Shown: positions 25,973-34,894, numbered from the stretch's first letter. The stretch is 44,881 bases of DNA from Paenibacillus sp. DMB5 (GCF_001517085.1 NZ_LRAC01000015.1:1-44881); one strand, 5' to 3'. Numbers and translations: made by a program. The notes: a model not told the origin generated them from the sequence alone.

Positions 25973-26003
25973 GGTGCAGGCCTTAAGGCCTGTGCCTTTT
26001 TTT
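25973..26003 (+). terminator. Intrinsic terminator after the DUF438 gene
   Basis: A 10-bp stem GGTGCAGGCC/GGCCTGTGCC (two G-T pairs) with a TTAA loop and seven T. Confidence 0.9.
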
Positions 26004-26188
26004 GCTGCTTAAAGAGTGTGGCCGACTGCGGGGATACCCGTAATAGTGTACAAGTCATAGATTATAGTGATAACGCATACAACGTTAATATGCCTGAAAA
26101 AGGAACCCCCTGTCGTCGGCTCAGCCAGCCCCCTTTTATCCAGCCTAGTTTTTAGAGTAGGGTATATAGCCGGGTGTGCCGCCTTTCC

Positions 26189-26217
26189 TTGACCGCAGGG
26201 GAGGCTTCTATTATAGT
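26189..26217 (+). promoter_or_regulatory. Sigma-A promoter for glcK
   Basis: TTGACC (26189-26194) and TATAGT (26212-26217) with a 17-base spacer, about 50 bases before the glucokinase start. Confidence 0.7.
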
Positions 26218-26265
26218 GGGTACGTAGGATTAACTATTTTAGCATAGAAAAAGGTGGCTTGTTAC

Positions 26266-27216
26266 ATGTCTGAGAATATCTACGTTGGCGTGGATTTAGG
26301 TGGAACCACGATTAAGGTTGGAATCTGCAATGCCGAGGGAACCCTGCTGCACACTTATGAGGGACCTACGGGGACTGCGGATGGCGTCGATGCCGTTATC
26401 GATAACATCGAGAAGTATGTGCGCCTGATTGTGGAAGAATCCCCGTACTCCTGGGAGCAGCTTGCCGGTGTGGGAGCAGGCCTGGCCGGATTTACGAATA
26501 TTCGTGAAGGAATCATCATTCTTGCGCCTAACATAGGATTTAGAGATGTGCCGATCCGTTCCATCCTGGAAGGACGCCTTAACAAGCCTGTCAAAATAGA
26601 CAATGATGCCAATGTGGCTGCGCTGGGTGAAGCCTGGAGCGGCGCGGGACGCGGCATTGAGAACTGTGTCTGCTATACGCTGGGAACCGGTGTCGGCGGC
26701 GGTATTATCATTAACGGCAAGGTATACCAGGGCTTCGGCGGTCTGGCCGGAGAGCTGGGCCATATCTCGGTTGTGCCTGACCTGGAAGCCATTCAATGCG
26801 GCTGCGGCAATATGGGCTGCCTGGAGACCGTATCCTCGGCCACCGGCATTATCCGTATGGCTAACGACGCTGTAGCACGCGGAGACCGTACTTCGCTTAC
26901 TGCTGTGGAGAAGATTGCAGCGAAGGAAGTATTCGATGCTGCAAAAGCCGGCGACGAAGTCGCGCTGCGCATTGTTAACCGGGCCGCATTTTACCTGGGC
27001 AAGTCCATGGCGGCAGTTGCTGCCGTGCTGAACCCTGAAGTCTTTATTGTCGGCGGCGGAGTATCCAAGGCAGGCGACATTCTGTTTGATGAGGTGCGCC
27101 GTGTGTTTGCCAAGCTGGCTCCAGAGCCGCTGCAGAAGGGCGTTACCATCGTGCCTGCGGAGCTTGGAAATGATGCCGGCATTATTGGTGCGGCGGGTCT
27201 CTTGCTGCGTTCTTAA
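26266..27216 (+). CDS. glcK: ROK-family glucokinase
   Basis: 316 residues. ATP-site GVDLGGTTIKVGI, catalytic IDNDANVAALGE, the GTGVGGGIIING phosphate loop and the ROK zinc motif CGCGNMGCLE are intact. It phosphorylates glucose to glucose-6-phosphate in the cytoplasm. ATG 26266 is 8 bases after AAGGTGG; an ATG-less extension of four codons upstream is discarded. It leads a run with rapZ, yvcK, whiA and HPr. Confidence 0.93.
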   Translation: MSENIYVGVDLGGTTIKVGICNAEGTLLHTYEGPTGTADGVDAVIDNIEKYVRLIVEESPYSWEQLAGVGAGLAGFTNIREGIIILAPNIGFRDVPIRSILEGRLNKPVKIDNDANVAALGEAWSGAGRGIENCVCYTLGTGVGGGIIINGKVYQGFGGLAGELGHISVVPDLEAIQCGCGNMGCLETVSSATGIIRMANDAVARGDRTSLTAVEKIAAKEVFDAAKAGDEVALRIVNRAAFYLGKSMAAVAAVLNPEVFIVGGGVSKAGDILFDEVRRVFAKLAPEPLQKGVTIVPAELGNDAGIIGAAGLLLRS

Positions 27217-27262
27217 TAAGCGGGACTTATTCATATACTAATCTTAGGGAGGGAACGCTCTC

Positions 27263-28162
27263 ATGACCGAATTGGAGCACTCCGAAACGGCCGGCGCCAC
27301 CCTGATCATTATTACAGGCATGTCAGGCGCAGGCAAAACAATTGCTGTTCAGAGTTTGGAAGACCTTGGTTTTTTCTGTGTGGATAATCTGCCGCCGGTG
27401 CTGATACCGAAATTTGCTGAACTGATTGAGCAGTCCAAAGGCAAGATCGCCAAAGTGGCACTCGTTATTGATTTGCGGGGACGGGAATTTTTTACGGCGC
27501 TTTCTGAATCGCTGACCTACATCAAAAATGAGTCAACGATCGGCTGCGAAATTCTCTTCCTCGATGCTACGGACTCCGTGCTTGTGCAGCGTTATAAGGA
27601 GAGCCGCCGGCATCATCCGCTGGCCCCCAAGGGGATGCCGCTTGACGGCATCCGGCTGGAGCGCCAGATGCTGGATGAGCTGAAGAATTCGGCTACCCTG
27701 TGTCTTGACACAAGCAGCATGAAGCCGGCCCAGCTGAAGGAGAAGATTGTCTCCAGGTTTTCTCACCTTGGCAAAAGCACACTCTCCGTTAATATTACTT
27801 CGTTTGGATTCAAGTATGGTATTCCGATTGATGCAGACCTCGTGTTTGATGTCCGCTTTTTGCCGAATCCGCATTATGTGGATCAACTGCGGCCCAAGAC
27901 CGGCCAGGACAGCGATGTATATGACTATGTAATGAAATGGCCCGAAACGCAGGCTTTTCTGACCAAGCTGCTGGATATGCTCCACTTCCTGATTCCCCAG
28001 TACCGCAAAGAGGGCAAGTCCCAGATAATTATCGGCATCGGCTGTACCGGCGGCAAACACCGTTCAGTCGCCATATCCGAGTATCTGGGTAAAATGCTGG
28101 GAGTCAGCGAGACGGAGACGGTAGCGGTCAGCCACCGGGATTCCGAGCGTGACCGGCATTAA
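27263..28162 (+). CDS. rapZ: RNase adapter protein RapZ (YvcJ)
   Basis: 299 residues. P-loop GMSGAGKT at 19-26, VIDLRGREF as the Walker-B-like strand, and the RapZ C-terminal [12 protein letters not shown] block. YvcJ/RapZ proteins bind nucleotides; in enteric bacteria RapZ delivers an sRNA to RNase E, while in Bacillus the partner is less clear. AGGGAGGG lies upstream of the ATG. The gene order rapZ-yvcK-whiA-HPr is conserved in Firmicutes. Confidence 0.95.
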   Translation: MTELEHSETAGATLIIITGMSGAGKTIAVQSLEDLGFFCVDNLPPVLIPKFAELIEQSKGKIAKVALVIDLRGREFFTALSESLTYIKNESTIGCEILFLDATDSVLVQRYKESRRHHPLAPKGMPLDGIRLERQMLDELKNSATLCLDTSSMKPAQLKEKIVSRFSHLGKSTLSVNITSFGFKYGIPIDADLVFDVRFLPNPHYVDQLRPKTGQDSDVYDYVMKWPETQAFLTKLLDMLHFLIPQYRKEGKSQIIIGIGCTGGKHRSVAISEYLGKMLGVSETETVAVSHRDSERDRH

Positions 28163-28179
28163 CGAGAGAAGGGGTCTAA

Positions 28180-29154
28180 GTGTCCGAAGAACAAGAGAAA
28201 CGTCCGCGGATCGTCGTTATGGGCGGCGGCACAGGGCTTTCTGTTATGCTTCGCGGTTTGAAAGAGAAGCCGCTTGATATTACAGCAATTGTAACAGTGG
28301 CAGATGACGGAGGCAGCTCCGGTATTCTGCGCAGTGAGCTGCAGATGCCGCCTCCCGGCGATATCCGCAATGTGCTGACAGCCATGGCGGATGTAGAGCC
28401 GCTTATGGCGCAGATTATGAGATACCGCTTCAGCAGTGGAGAAGGACTTGCCGGCCATAGTCTCGGCAATCTCATTCTCGCGGCGCTTACCGATATCTCG
28501 GGTGATTTTGTAACTGCTGTGCGGGAGCTGAGCCGGTTGTTCGCTGTCCGCGGACGAGTATTGCCCGCTGCCGGTGATGCGGTGGTGCTGCATGCCGAGA
28601 TGGCTGACGGTACCATTGTTACGGGAGAGTCCAAAATACCCGAGGCCGGCGGCCGGATCAAACGGGTGTTTCTGGAGCCCGCAGATGTGGAGCCGCTTCC
28701 GGAGGCGCTGGAGGCGATCCGTGGTGCTGACGCCATTCTATGCGGTCCGGGCAGCCTGTACACCAGTATCCTGCCCAACCTGCTGGTGCCTAAGCTGGCG
28801 GAGGCTGTTGTAGAATCGGATGCGATCAAAATCTTTGTCTGCAATGTAATGACCCAGCCGGGCGAGACGGACAACTACACAGTCAGCGACCATCTCCAGG
28901 CCGTATACGATCACATCGGGCTGCATTTGTTCGATTATGTGATTGTCAACGACGGGGAGATCCCGGAGCAGGTGCAGGTCAAATATGCCGAGAAGGGCGC
29001 TCGCCCCGTGCTTCTTGACCGGGATGTGCTTGACGGCAACGGGTATAAGGTAATTGCTGATAAGCTGGTATTGTTCAAGACCTATTTGAGGCATGATACG
29101 GATAAGCTAAGCCACCATATTTACCAGCTGGTCAAGGATTGGATTTCCAGATAA
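28180..29154 (+). CDS. yvcK: YvcK family protein (gluconeogenesis factor, CofD-like)
   Basis: 324 residues. The [14 protein letters not shown] nucleotide motif, DDGGSSG and GDIRN mark the YvcK/CofD-like family. In B. subtilis YvcK binds UDP-GlcNAc and is needed for growth on gluconeogenic carbon sources and correct envelope synthesis. GTG 28180 is 5 bases after AGAAGGGG. It lies 17 bases after rapZ. Confidence 0.94.
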   Translation: MSEEQEKRPRIVVMGGGTGLSVMLRGLKEKPLDITAIVTVADDGGSSGILRSELQMPPPGDIRNVLTAMADVEPLMAQIMRYRFSSGEGLAGHSLGNLILAALTDISGDFVTAVRELSRLFAVRGRVLPAAGDAVVLHAEMADGTIVTGESKIPEAGGRIKRVFLEPADVEPLPEALEAIRGADAILCGPGSLYTSILPNLLVPKLAEAVVESDAIKIFVCNVMTQPGETDNYTVSDHLQAVYDHIGLHLFDYVIVNDGEIPEQVQVKYAEKGARPVLLDRDVLDGNGYKVIADKLVLFKTYLRHDTDKLSHHIYQLVKDWISR

Positions 29155-29188
29155 ACAAGCTTCAATGAACATGAAAGAGGTGAGCCCC

Positions 29189-30118
29189 TTGTCTTTTGCG
29201 GCACTTACCAAAAAAGAGCTGACGATGGTGGAGAGCCCGCCCTGCTGCGAGAAGGCGGAGATGTCAGCGCTGATCCGGATGAACGGATCCGTGCAGCTTT
29301 CAAGCAAAAAGGTGGTTCTGGACATCTCGACGGAGAACGCCGCGATTGCAAGGCGGGTATATTCTTTGCTTAAGAAATATTACCAGGTCCATATCGAGCT
29401 GCTCGTGCGTAAAAAAATGCGTTTGAAGAAAAATAACGTCTATATTGTCCGAATCCCCAGCCGGGTGCAGGAGATCCTGAAGGACCTGCGGATTGTATCC
29501 GAGGGCTTCATCTTCAATGACGGAATTGACGAGGAAATCGTCAGAAAAAACTGCTGCAAGCGGGCTTATCTCCGCGGAGCCTTCATGGCCGGCGGGTCGG
29601 TAAACAATCCCGAGGGCTCGTCCTATCATTTGGAAATCGCTTCCATGTATGAGGAGCACTGTAAAGCGCTGGTGGATCTGGCTGGTGAATTTCACCTGAA
29701 CGCCCGCTGCATAGAGCGTAAAAAAGGCTTTATCCTATACATTAAGGAAGGCGAGAAGATCATCGAGTTCCTGAACCTGATCGGTGCGCACCAGGCGCTG
29801 TTCAAATTTGAGGATGTGCGGATTATGCGTGACATGCGCAACTCCGTAAACCGCATCGTCAACTGCGAAACGGCCAACCTGAACAAAACGATCAGTGCGG
29901 CTGTCCGGCAGATTGAGAACATCAAGCTGCTGCAGCGTGAGGTGGGGCTGGAGAGCCTTCCGGATAAGCTGCGCGAGGTCGCGGAAATCAGGCTGGCACA
30001 CCCGGACATCAACCTGAAGGAAGTCGGTGAGATGCTGAAGGGGAACGTCAGTAAATCAGGTGTAAACCACCGTTTACGCAAAATTGATGAGCTGGCGGAG
30101 AAAGTCCGCGGCGGCTAA
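29189..30118 (+). CDS. whiA: DNA-binding protein WhiA
   Basis: 309 residues. An N-terminal LAGLIDADG-like region (KKELTMVE through [15 protein letters not shown]) is joined to a C-terminal HTH ([20 protein letters not shown]). WhiA influences cell division and chromosome segregation in Firmicutes. TTG 29189 is preferred, with AGAGGTGA 5 bases upstream and SFAxxTKKELT as the conserved N-terminus; an ATG 24 bases upstream would add eight residues that cover the ribosome site. Confidence 0.94.
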   Translation: MSFAALTKKELTMVESPPCCEKAEMSALIRMNGSVQLSSKKVVLDISTENAAIARRVYSLLKKYYQVHIELLVRKKMRLKKNNVYIVRIPSRVQEILKDLRIVSEGFIFNDGIDEEIVRKNCCKRAYLRGAFMAGGSVNNPEGSSYHLEIASMYEEHCKALVDLAGEFHLNARCIERKKGFILYIKEGEKIIEFLNLIGAHQALFKFEDVRIMRDMRNSVNRIVNCETANLNKTISAAVRQIENIKLLQREVGLESLPDKLREVAEIRLAHPDINLKEVGEMLKGNVSKSGVNHRLRKIDELAEKVRGG

Positions 30119-30215
30119 TTATTTTTTTTCTAGTGTGGATGCGGTTATAATGATATAATATTATAAAATTAATGTGAAATTTTTGGGCAGATCTCAAATA
30201 GGGGGTAAGCGTTTC

Positions 30216-30485
30216 ATGACAAAGCACCCGGTAGTTGTACGGTTGAAGACGGGGCTCCACGCTCGGCCGGCAGCATTGTTCGTGCAAGAAGCCAACAAGT
30301 TTTCGTCGGAGATTTTCGTGGAAAAAGACGATAAAAAAGTTAACGCCAAAAGCATCATGGGCATTATGAGCCTGGCGATCAGTTCCGGCACGGAGATTTA
30401 TATCAGCGCGGATGGCGCCGATGCGGATCAGGCTGTAACCGCTTTGACAAGTCTTGTCAGCAAGGAAGAGCTGGAGAACCAATAG
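30216..30485 (+). CDS. HPr-family phosphocarrier at the crh position
   Basis: 89 residues. It contains His15 within TGLHARPAA, the PTS phosphorylation site, and Ser46 within KSIMGIMSL, the HprK site. By gene order (after whiA) and by block similarity (VRLKTGL.ARPAALFVQEAN, KKVNAKSIMG) it corresponds to B. subtilis Crh, which has Gln15 and cannot carry PTS phosphate. Here His15 is retained, so it could serve both PTS and CcpA control. Whether a separate ptsH exists elsewhere is unknown. ATG 30216 follows AGGGGGTAAG; a longer frame upstream is not used. A TATAAT at 30146 may be a promoter -10, but no good -35 is seen. Confidence 0.9.
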   Translation: MTKHPVVVRLKTGLHARPAALFVQEANKFSSEIFVEKDDKKVNAKSIMGIMSLAISSGTEIYISADGADADQAVTALTSLVSKEELENQ

Positions 30486-30513
30486 GTCTCCGCCTTGCTT
30501 ACGATGTAGTTAC

Positions 30514-30539
30514 AAAAAGCCCCTAACGGGGCTTTTTTT
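30514..30539 (+). terminator. Intrinsic terminator after HPr
   Basis: AAAAAGCCCC and GGGGCTTTTT with a TAAC loop and a T-run; it ends the glcK/rapZ-HPr unit. Confidence 0.93.
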
Positions 30540-30647
30540 AATTTAAGAAAAAATGTTTTTGAAATGCGCACCTGAATGCAACTTTTACCAAAGAGGCCCG
30601 TCTAGAGGATACCAAACAAATAAAGGATCTGAAAGGGGAAGTTAAGC

Positions 30648-31406
30648 ATGAAGAAATGGGGCAAATCACTCGGAGCGGTACTGCTGGCAGGAAGTTTGAT
30701 TGTTGGAGGAATGGGGCTGAGCAGTGTGTTCAAAGGACCTGAAAAGGCTTACGCCGCAGAGGAAATTACCCGCAATATTGTCAGCGTAACAGGTAAGGGC
30801 GAGTTGTCGATCAAGCCGGATATCGTCTATCTGTCGATTGGAGCGAATTCATCTGCGGCAACGGCGCAGGAAGCGCAGAAAGCCAATGCAGCCAAAATTG
30901 CCAAAGTGACTGAACAGCTCAAAACAACCTGGGGAATCGCCGATAAGGACATCCAGAGCACCCAGTTCAGTGTTCAGCCTAATTACACTTACAGCGAAAA
31001 GGACGGACAGCAGGTTAAAGGCTACATCGCACAGCACACACTGCAGGTGGCTTACCGTGACCTGGCCAAGGTTGGAGCACTGCTCGATGCTGCTTCGGCT
31101 GCAGGCGCGAACAACATCGGTAGCGCGCAGTTTGCAATTGAAGATCCTTCCGCTTTTGAAGCCCAGGTTATCGAAAAGGCTATGGCTAACGCGGATGTAA
31201 AAGCAGCAGCTATCGCCAAGGCGGCAAAACGCAGCCTGGGCCAGGTTGTTACCGTAACCCAGAATGATGTAGGCAATAACCCTGTGTACTACATGGAAAA
31301 TGCGGCAATGAGCAAGGCTGCTGCAGATACTGCCGGAGGCACTTCGGTTGAACCGGGCCAGGTTAAGGTTACTACCCAGCTCAGCGTAGTATATGAATTG
31401 AAATAG
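30648..31406 (+). CDS. Exported SIMPL (DUF541) domain protein
   Basis: 252 residues. A signal peptide (KKWGKSLGAVLLAGSLIVGG, cleavage after KAYAA) precedes a SIMPL domain beginning ITRNIVSVTGKGELSIKPDI. SIMPL proteins are periplasmic or extracytoplasmic and have been linked to oxidative stress and to kinase signalling, without known catalysis. GAAAGGGGAAG precedes the ATG. It stands between two terminators as a single-gene unit. Confidence 0.88.
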   Translation: MKKWGKSLGAVLLAGSLIVGGMGLSSVFKGPEKAYAAEEITRNIVSVTGKGELSIKPDIVYLSIGANSSAATAQEAQKANAAKIAKVTEQLKTTWGIADKDIQSTQFSVQPNYTYSEKDGQQVKGYIAQHTLQVAYRDLAKVGALLDAASAAGANNIGSAQFAIEDPSAFEAQVIEKAMANADVKAAAIAKAAKRSLGQVVTVTQNDVGNNPVYYMENAAMSKAAADTAGGTSVEPGQVKVTTQLSVVYELK

Positions 31407-31419
31407 GATTGAAATTATG

Positions 31420-31461
31420 GGACCCTGCTTCTGCCGTTAATGGCACAGCGGGGTCTTTTTT
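31420..31461 (+). terminator. Intrinsic terminator after the SIMPL gene
   Basis: GACCC/GGGTC outer stem with GCTTCTGCC/GGCACAGCG inside and six T. Confidence 0.88.
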
Positions 31462-31684
31462 CAGCAATCAGATGCTTCGCGGTAGAAATTCTCTCATTTT
31501 GTTTAAGGAAAAGTAACAAGACCCTTTAAATATGCTGTAAAAGCTTAAGAAACTGTAAGGGAATTTGTAACAATCATGGCAGCCGTACTCTCTATAATAA
31601 GAGAAGTGGACCAGGGGGCCAGGCTTTCCGGGTCTTAGGGGGAACATCAAGTCAATCATCGTACCTGCGGAAGGAGAAATCGGC

Positions 31685-32785
31685 ATGAATATTATACTTA
31701 AGGAACAAGCGCGCAAATGGGGAACGGGCATCATGGCGGCAAGCCTGCTGCTTGGAGGTGGAATGCTGTCAGCAGGAGAAGCTCAGGCAGCACCGGCTGC
31801 AGTACAGGCTAAGACGGCCCAGTCAACGGTAGTACTGAAATGGAACGGCAGCATTACGCAGCAGACCGGCATTTTCAGCGGGGGCAAGGTCTGGGTACCT
31901 GTCAGCTTCCTGCGGGATACACTGGGTATGCCCGTGACCTATGATAAAGCGGATAAGACCTATTCCATCGGCAAAGGAAACACGCTGACCAAGCTGATGG
32001 TTTCGGATTACAGTATAGCGATTTCTGTGAACAATTATTTTCTGGGTGACTATGAAGCGAAAAATATAAATAACCGGCTGTATATACCATTTGACCTGAT
32101 GACGGATTATCTGGGCTTTCAGGGGGACTGGAGTGCAGCTACCGGCCGTCTGAACGTAATGAAGCAGAAGCAAAATGCCATTACAATTACTACCGAGAGC
32201 TTCATCAAGGAGTCAGAGAACGCACCGATCAAGCTGGATTACCCGCAGGTGAGCGGGCTGGCTAATGCTGCGGCACAGAAGTCGATCAATGATACGATCA
32301 AGAAGCTGGTCCTTAATTATGCGGCAGATGCTGAGAAACAGATCGCTAACAGGTCGGAGGATGACCGGCCTTATGAGTTCCAAGGCGGATATGTGGTTAC
32401 GTACAATAAGGACGGGGTACTCAGTCTGGTTACAGAACAGTACGGATACACAGGCGGAGCGCACGGAATGACCTACCGCAATGCCTTTACTTTCTCGCTG
32501 AAGGACGGTAAACGCCTGCTGATCGGTGATCTGCTGAAGGCCAACCCGAATTATAAAAAAGAGCTCAATACCAAGCTGTCTAAGCGGATTAAGGCTGAGG
32601 GCGGCTACCTCGGCGGATTTACCGGACTGAATACAGAGAAATACTTTTATTTAAAAGAAGGCAAGCTTGTCGTGTTCTTCCAGCTGTATGAATACACCGC
32701 ATACGCTTCAGGATTCCCGCAGTTTGACTTTACCTTCAAGGAATTGCTGCCGGATGGAAGCAGCCCGTTCGCGGCTTTTAAATAA
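31685..32785 (+). CDS. Exported protein with copper-amine-oxidase-type N-domain and DUF3298
   Basis: 366 residues. A signal peptide with cleavage near AQAAPAA is followed by a stalk or copper-amine-oxidase N-terminal-like domain (about 45-155; VWVPVSFLRDTLGMPVTYD). A DUF4163/DUF3298 region follows (about 165-355; the TEQYGYTGGAHGMTYRNAFTF motif is typical). No cell-wall anchor is visible. Such proteins occur in Paenibacillus and are thought to act at the envelope; ligand unknown. GGAAGGAG lies before the ATG. Confidence 0.85.
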   Translation: MNIILKEQARKWGTGIMAASLLLGGGMLSAGEAQAAPAAVQAKTAQSTVVLKWNGSITQQTGIFSGGKVWVPVSFLRDTLGMPVTYDKADKTYSIGKGNTLTKLMVSDYSIAISVNNYFLGDYEAKNINNRLYIPFDLMTDYLGFQGDWSAATGRLNVMKQKQNAITITTESFIKESENAPIKLDYPQVSGLANAAAQKSINDTIKKLVLNYAADAEKQIANRSEDDRPYEFQGGYVVTYNKDGVLSLVTEQYGYTGGAHGMTYRNAFTFSLKDGKRLLIGDLLKANPNYKKELNTKLSKRIKAEGGYLGGFTGLNTEKYFYLKEGKLVVFFQLYEYTAYASGFPQFDFTFKELLPDGSSPFAAFK

Positions 32786-32815
32786 AGGCTTAGTCTGCGC
32801 CTCCGTGCATTGTAA

Positions 32816-32855
32816 AGAGCCCTTCTGCTGCCCCTATAGGGAGCCGGAGGGCTTT
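32816..32855 (+). terminator. Intrinsic terminator
   Basis: AGCCCTTC pairs with GGAGGGCT around an inner CCC/GGG, ending in five T, downstream of the DUF3298 gene. Confidence 0.85.
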
Positions 32856-32967
32856 TTGCCGCCTGATTCCTCCGCAAGTACATATAAGGATGCCCTGCCG
32901 TTACGGGGCGCCTCTCCTGTTCATAAGCTGTAGAAAGTACCGTTTAACAGGAAGGGGGAAGAAAAGG

Positions 32968-33605
32968 ATGAGCTATCAGTACACCGCGATCGGAGATTCC
33001 CTGACTACAGGCTTCGGGGCACTGCCCGGGAACGGGTTCGTACCGGTCTACCGGAGAATGGCGGAGGCCCGCCTGAGAACGCCAATCCGGCTGACGAACC
33101 TTGGTGTTAACGGACTGACTACGGACGGTCTGGAGCAACGGCTGAAGGGCGATTATAATTTCCGTCTGGCCGTACAGGAGGCTGACCTGATAACAATCTC
33201 CATTGGCGGCAATGACCTGATCAAAGCAGCCAAGGCGGCCGGCGGCCGTCCCGGTGATCTGTCACCGCTGCTGCAGAAGGCTCTGCGCGGCTGCAAAAGG
33301 AATATCAGTGATATCATGGGTACGCTGTCACAGCTCAAGGCCGGCATGAGTAAGCCATACATCATCCGGATTGTCGATTGTACAATCCCTATCCGCAGAT
33401 AGATGAAGCTACGGAATGGGTCCGGCAGTTCAACCGGTATACTGCCGGCTACAGCAGCCGGGTCTGCGGATTTGCCTCTATTTACAATGAATTTGCCGGC
33501 AATGAGCGCGGCTTATTGTTCCTTGACCATATCCATCCTAACGGCAGGGGCTACCGGGTTATTGCCGGCAAGCTGGACGGTCTGGGGTACGGGCGGCTGG
33601 GTTAA
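32968..33605 (+). pseudogene. SGNH/GDSL lipase-esterase, one frameshift
   Basis: An SGNH hydrolase: block I AIGDSLTTGFGA, block III GGND and block V FLDHIHPN are present, but the frame breaks near 33379. Adding one T to GATTG there gives IVDLYNPYP, the expected family sequence, and continues to the stop at 33603-33605. The corrected protein has 212 residues, a normal size. ATG 32968 follows GGAAGGGGGAAG. The break is again a lost base in a short T run, so error is likelier than decay. The acyl substrate is unknown. Confidence 0.88.
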
Positions 33606-33642
33606 GGTGTATAAGGATTCGGAACAGAATATATAAGAATGT

Positions 33643-33682
33643 AAAAAAGGCTGCCGGACCCTTGAGGGTCCCGGCAGCCTTC
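33643..33682 (-). terminator. Terminator of clpP
   Basis: Near-perfect stem AAGGCTGCCGG/CCGGCAGCCTT. On the minus strand it is followed by six T (plus 33643-33648), 16 bases after the clpP stop. Confidence 0.9.
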
Positions 33683-33698
33683 TGTACTGTTATTCAGC

Positions 33699-34295
33699 TT
33701 ACACGCCGGCTGGCAGTGTCTTCTCGATAACTTTATCGACGATACCGTACTCGGCTGCATCAGCAGCACTCATGAAGTAATCGCGGTCTGTATCCTTCTC
33801 GATGCGTTCCAGCGGCTGGCCGGTACGCTCGGAGAGGATGCGGTTCAGCTTGTCGCGCAGCTTCAGGATGCGGCGGGCGCGGATTTCAATATCCGTTGCC
33901 TGGCCCTGAGCCCCGCCCAGCGGCTGGTGAATCATGATTTCACTGTTCGGCAGCGCAAAGCGCTTGCCCTTGGCACCGGCGTTCAGCAGGAATGCTCCCA
34001 TGGAAGCAGCCATACCCACGCAGATCGTGGATACATCCGGTTTGATGTATTGCATTGTATCAAAGATAGCCATACCGGCTGTGATCGAACCGCCCGGGCT
34101 GTTGATATACAGGTGAATGTCCTTATCCGGGTCTTCGGCAGCCAGGAACAGCATTTGTGCGATGATGGAATTGGCTACCACGTCATTAACATCCGTTCCA
34201 AGGAAAATAATGCGGTCCTTCAGCAGGCGGGAATAGATGTCATAAGCGCGTTCGCCGCGGTTGCTCTGTTCTACTACCATTGGAATATAACTCAC
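33699..34295 (-). CDS. clpP: ATP-dependent Clp protease proteolytic subunit
   Basis: 198 residues. The catalytic triad Ser98 (GMAASMGAF), His123 (MIHQPLGG) and Asp172 is intact. It forms the 14-mer protease that works with ClpC, ClpX or ClpE. GTG 34295 is chosen because AAGGAGG precedes it by 8 bases and it gives the known N-terminus; a longer upstream frame is discarded. The operator and promoter upstream indicate CtsR control. Confidence 0.97.
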   Translation of the reverse strand: MSYIPMVVEQSNRGERAYDIYSRLLKDRIIFLGTDVNDVVANSIIAQMLFLAAEDPDKDIHLYINSPGGSITAGMAIFDTMQYIKPDVSTICVGMAASMGAFLLNAGAKGKRFALPNSEIMIHQPLGGAQGQATDIEIRARRILKLRDKLNRILSERTGQPLERIEKDTDRDYFMSAADAAEYGIVDKVIEKTLPAGV

Positions 34296-34361
34296 GTGTA
34301 AAACCTCCTTGAATGGGTTCTTCGGAATGTGTTCATTTTTTACTGTTACCGTATTAACCAC

Positions 34362-34390
34362 ATGATAAACAAAATCAAACAAAAAGTCAA
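34362..34390 (-). promoter_or_regulatory. Sigma-A promoter of clpP
   Basis: On the minus strand TTGACT (34390-34385) and TATCAT (34367-34362) have a 17-base spacer, about 65 bases before the clpP start. Confidence 0.75.
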
Positions 34391-34401
34391 AGAAAGTCAA
34401 A
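34385..34401 (-). promoter_or_regulatory. CtsR operator
   Basis: Two AGTCAAA heptamers on the plus strand, spaced by GAA, exactly the (A/G)GTCAAA-NAN-(A/G)GTCAAA CtsR box. It overlaps the clpP -35, so CtsR binding would block polymerase until heat or protein stress. Confidence 0.9.
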
Positions 34402-34410
34402 CTTAGTTTT

Positions 34411-34438
34411 AAAAAAAAGAGCCATCAATCGGCTCTTT
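34411..34438 (-). terminator. Terminator after tRNA-Arg
   Basis: On the minus strand AAAGAGCC/GGCTCTTT with a 7-base loop and a run of eight T. It separates tRNA-Arg from clpP. Confidence 0.88.
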
Positions 34439-34489
34439 GGTTAATTAACAGTAGGACTACTGCTAAATTATGTACAAATATCAAAATAA

Positions 34490-34562
34490 TGGCGCGCGCC
34501 AAGAATCGAACTTGGATCTCAGGCTTCGGAGGCCTACGTCATATCCATTGGACCACGGGCGC
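34490..34562 (-). tRNA. tRNA-Arg (CCG), acceptor strand apparently short by two bases
   Basis: On the minus strand: acceptor GCGCCCG, anticodon CCG in loop CTCCGAA with a full stem, and T-arm CCAAG-TTCGATT-CTTGG. After it only CGCGCGCCA follows. The pairing strand plus discriminator and CCA should be CGGGCGC-G-CCA, which differs by two missing G. As written, the stem has a C-C mismatch and no proper CCA. Probably a run-length sequencing loss (GGG read as G). Confidence 0.85.
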
Positions 34563-34779
34563 AACAGAATTTATTATAATACATGAAGTCAGAAATTGCA
34601 ATAAACATTAAAGGTGACCTTAAAAATAACTTTATATGCTTTTAAAAATCCCCGTTTTCCGCTCGTTCACCAGAGGGAACACAGGTTGTTTCGGCTGTGC
34701 TAAGGGGAATTCAATTCTCTTACACCCTGTGACAGATGTATAAGATGAAAAGCGGTTGAGAATTATACTTTCGGATGAC

Positions 34780-34808
34780 TTGCACTCCGCGTAATATTTG
34801 GTTAGAAT
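34780..34808 (+). promoter_or_regulatory. Promoter of the cggR glycolytic operon
   Basis: TTGCAC (34780-34785) and TAGAAT (34803-34808) with a 17-base spacer. The upstream part of this 332-base intergenic region (34563-34779) shows nothing else recognisable. Confidence 0.7.
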
Positions 34809-34813
34809 ATGTG

Positions 34814-34849
34814 TGGGACTTAAAAAGTTAACCCGGGACATTTTGAGAC
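34814..34849 (+). promoter_or_regulatory. CggR operator
   Basis: Two GGGAC blocks (34815-34819 and 34835-34839), the second in full CGGGAC form, repeat with a 20-base period; the second half reads CGGGAC-N6-AGAC. The B. subtilis CggR operator is a tandem CGGGAC-N6-TGTC-N4 repeat of the same period. It lies at the transcription start, so bound CggR would block the operon. Confidence 0.75.
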
Positions 34850-34894
34850 CACGAACAAGGGAATAGAGAAAGACGAAGTTGCAGGAGTGAAAGC

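Larger units (their letters stand above)
25957..26265 (+). other. Intergenic region before glucokinase
   Basis: 309 bases without a gene. It holds a terminator (25973-26003) and a good promoter (26189-26217). The middle contains AAAAAGG and CCTTTTAT about 35 bases apart without a convincing structure. Confidence 0.6.

Noticed and set aside
30118..30140. Terminator after whiA from the T-rich run
   Set aside because: A T-run exists, but the preceding GC-rich bases do not form a convincing stem.
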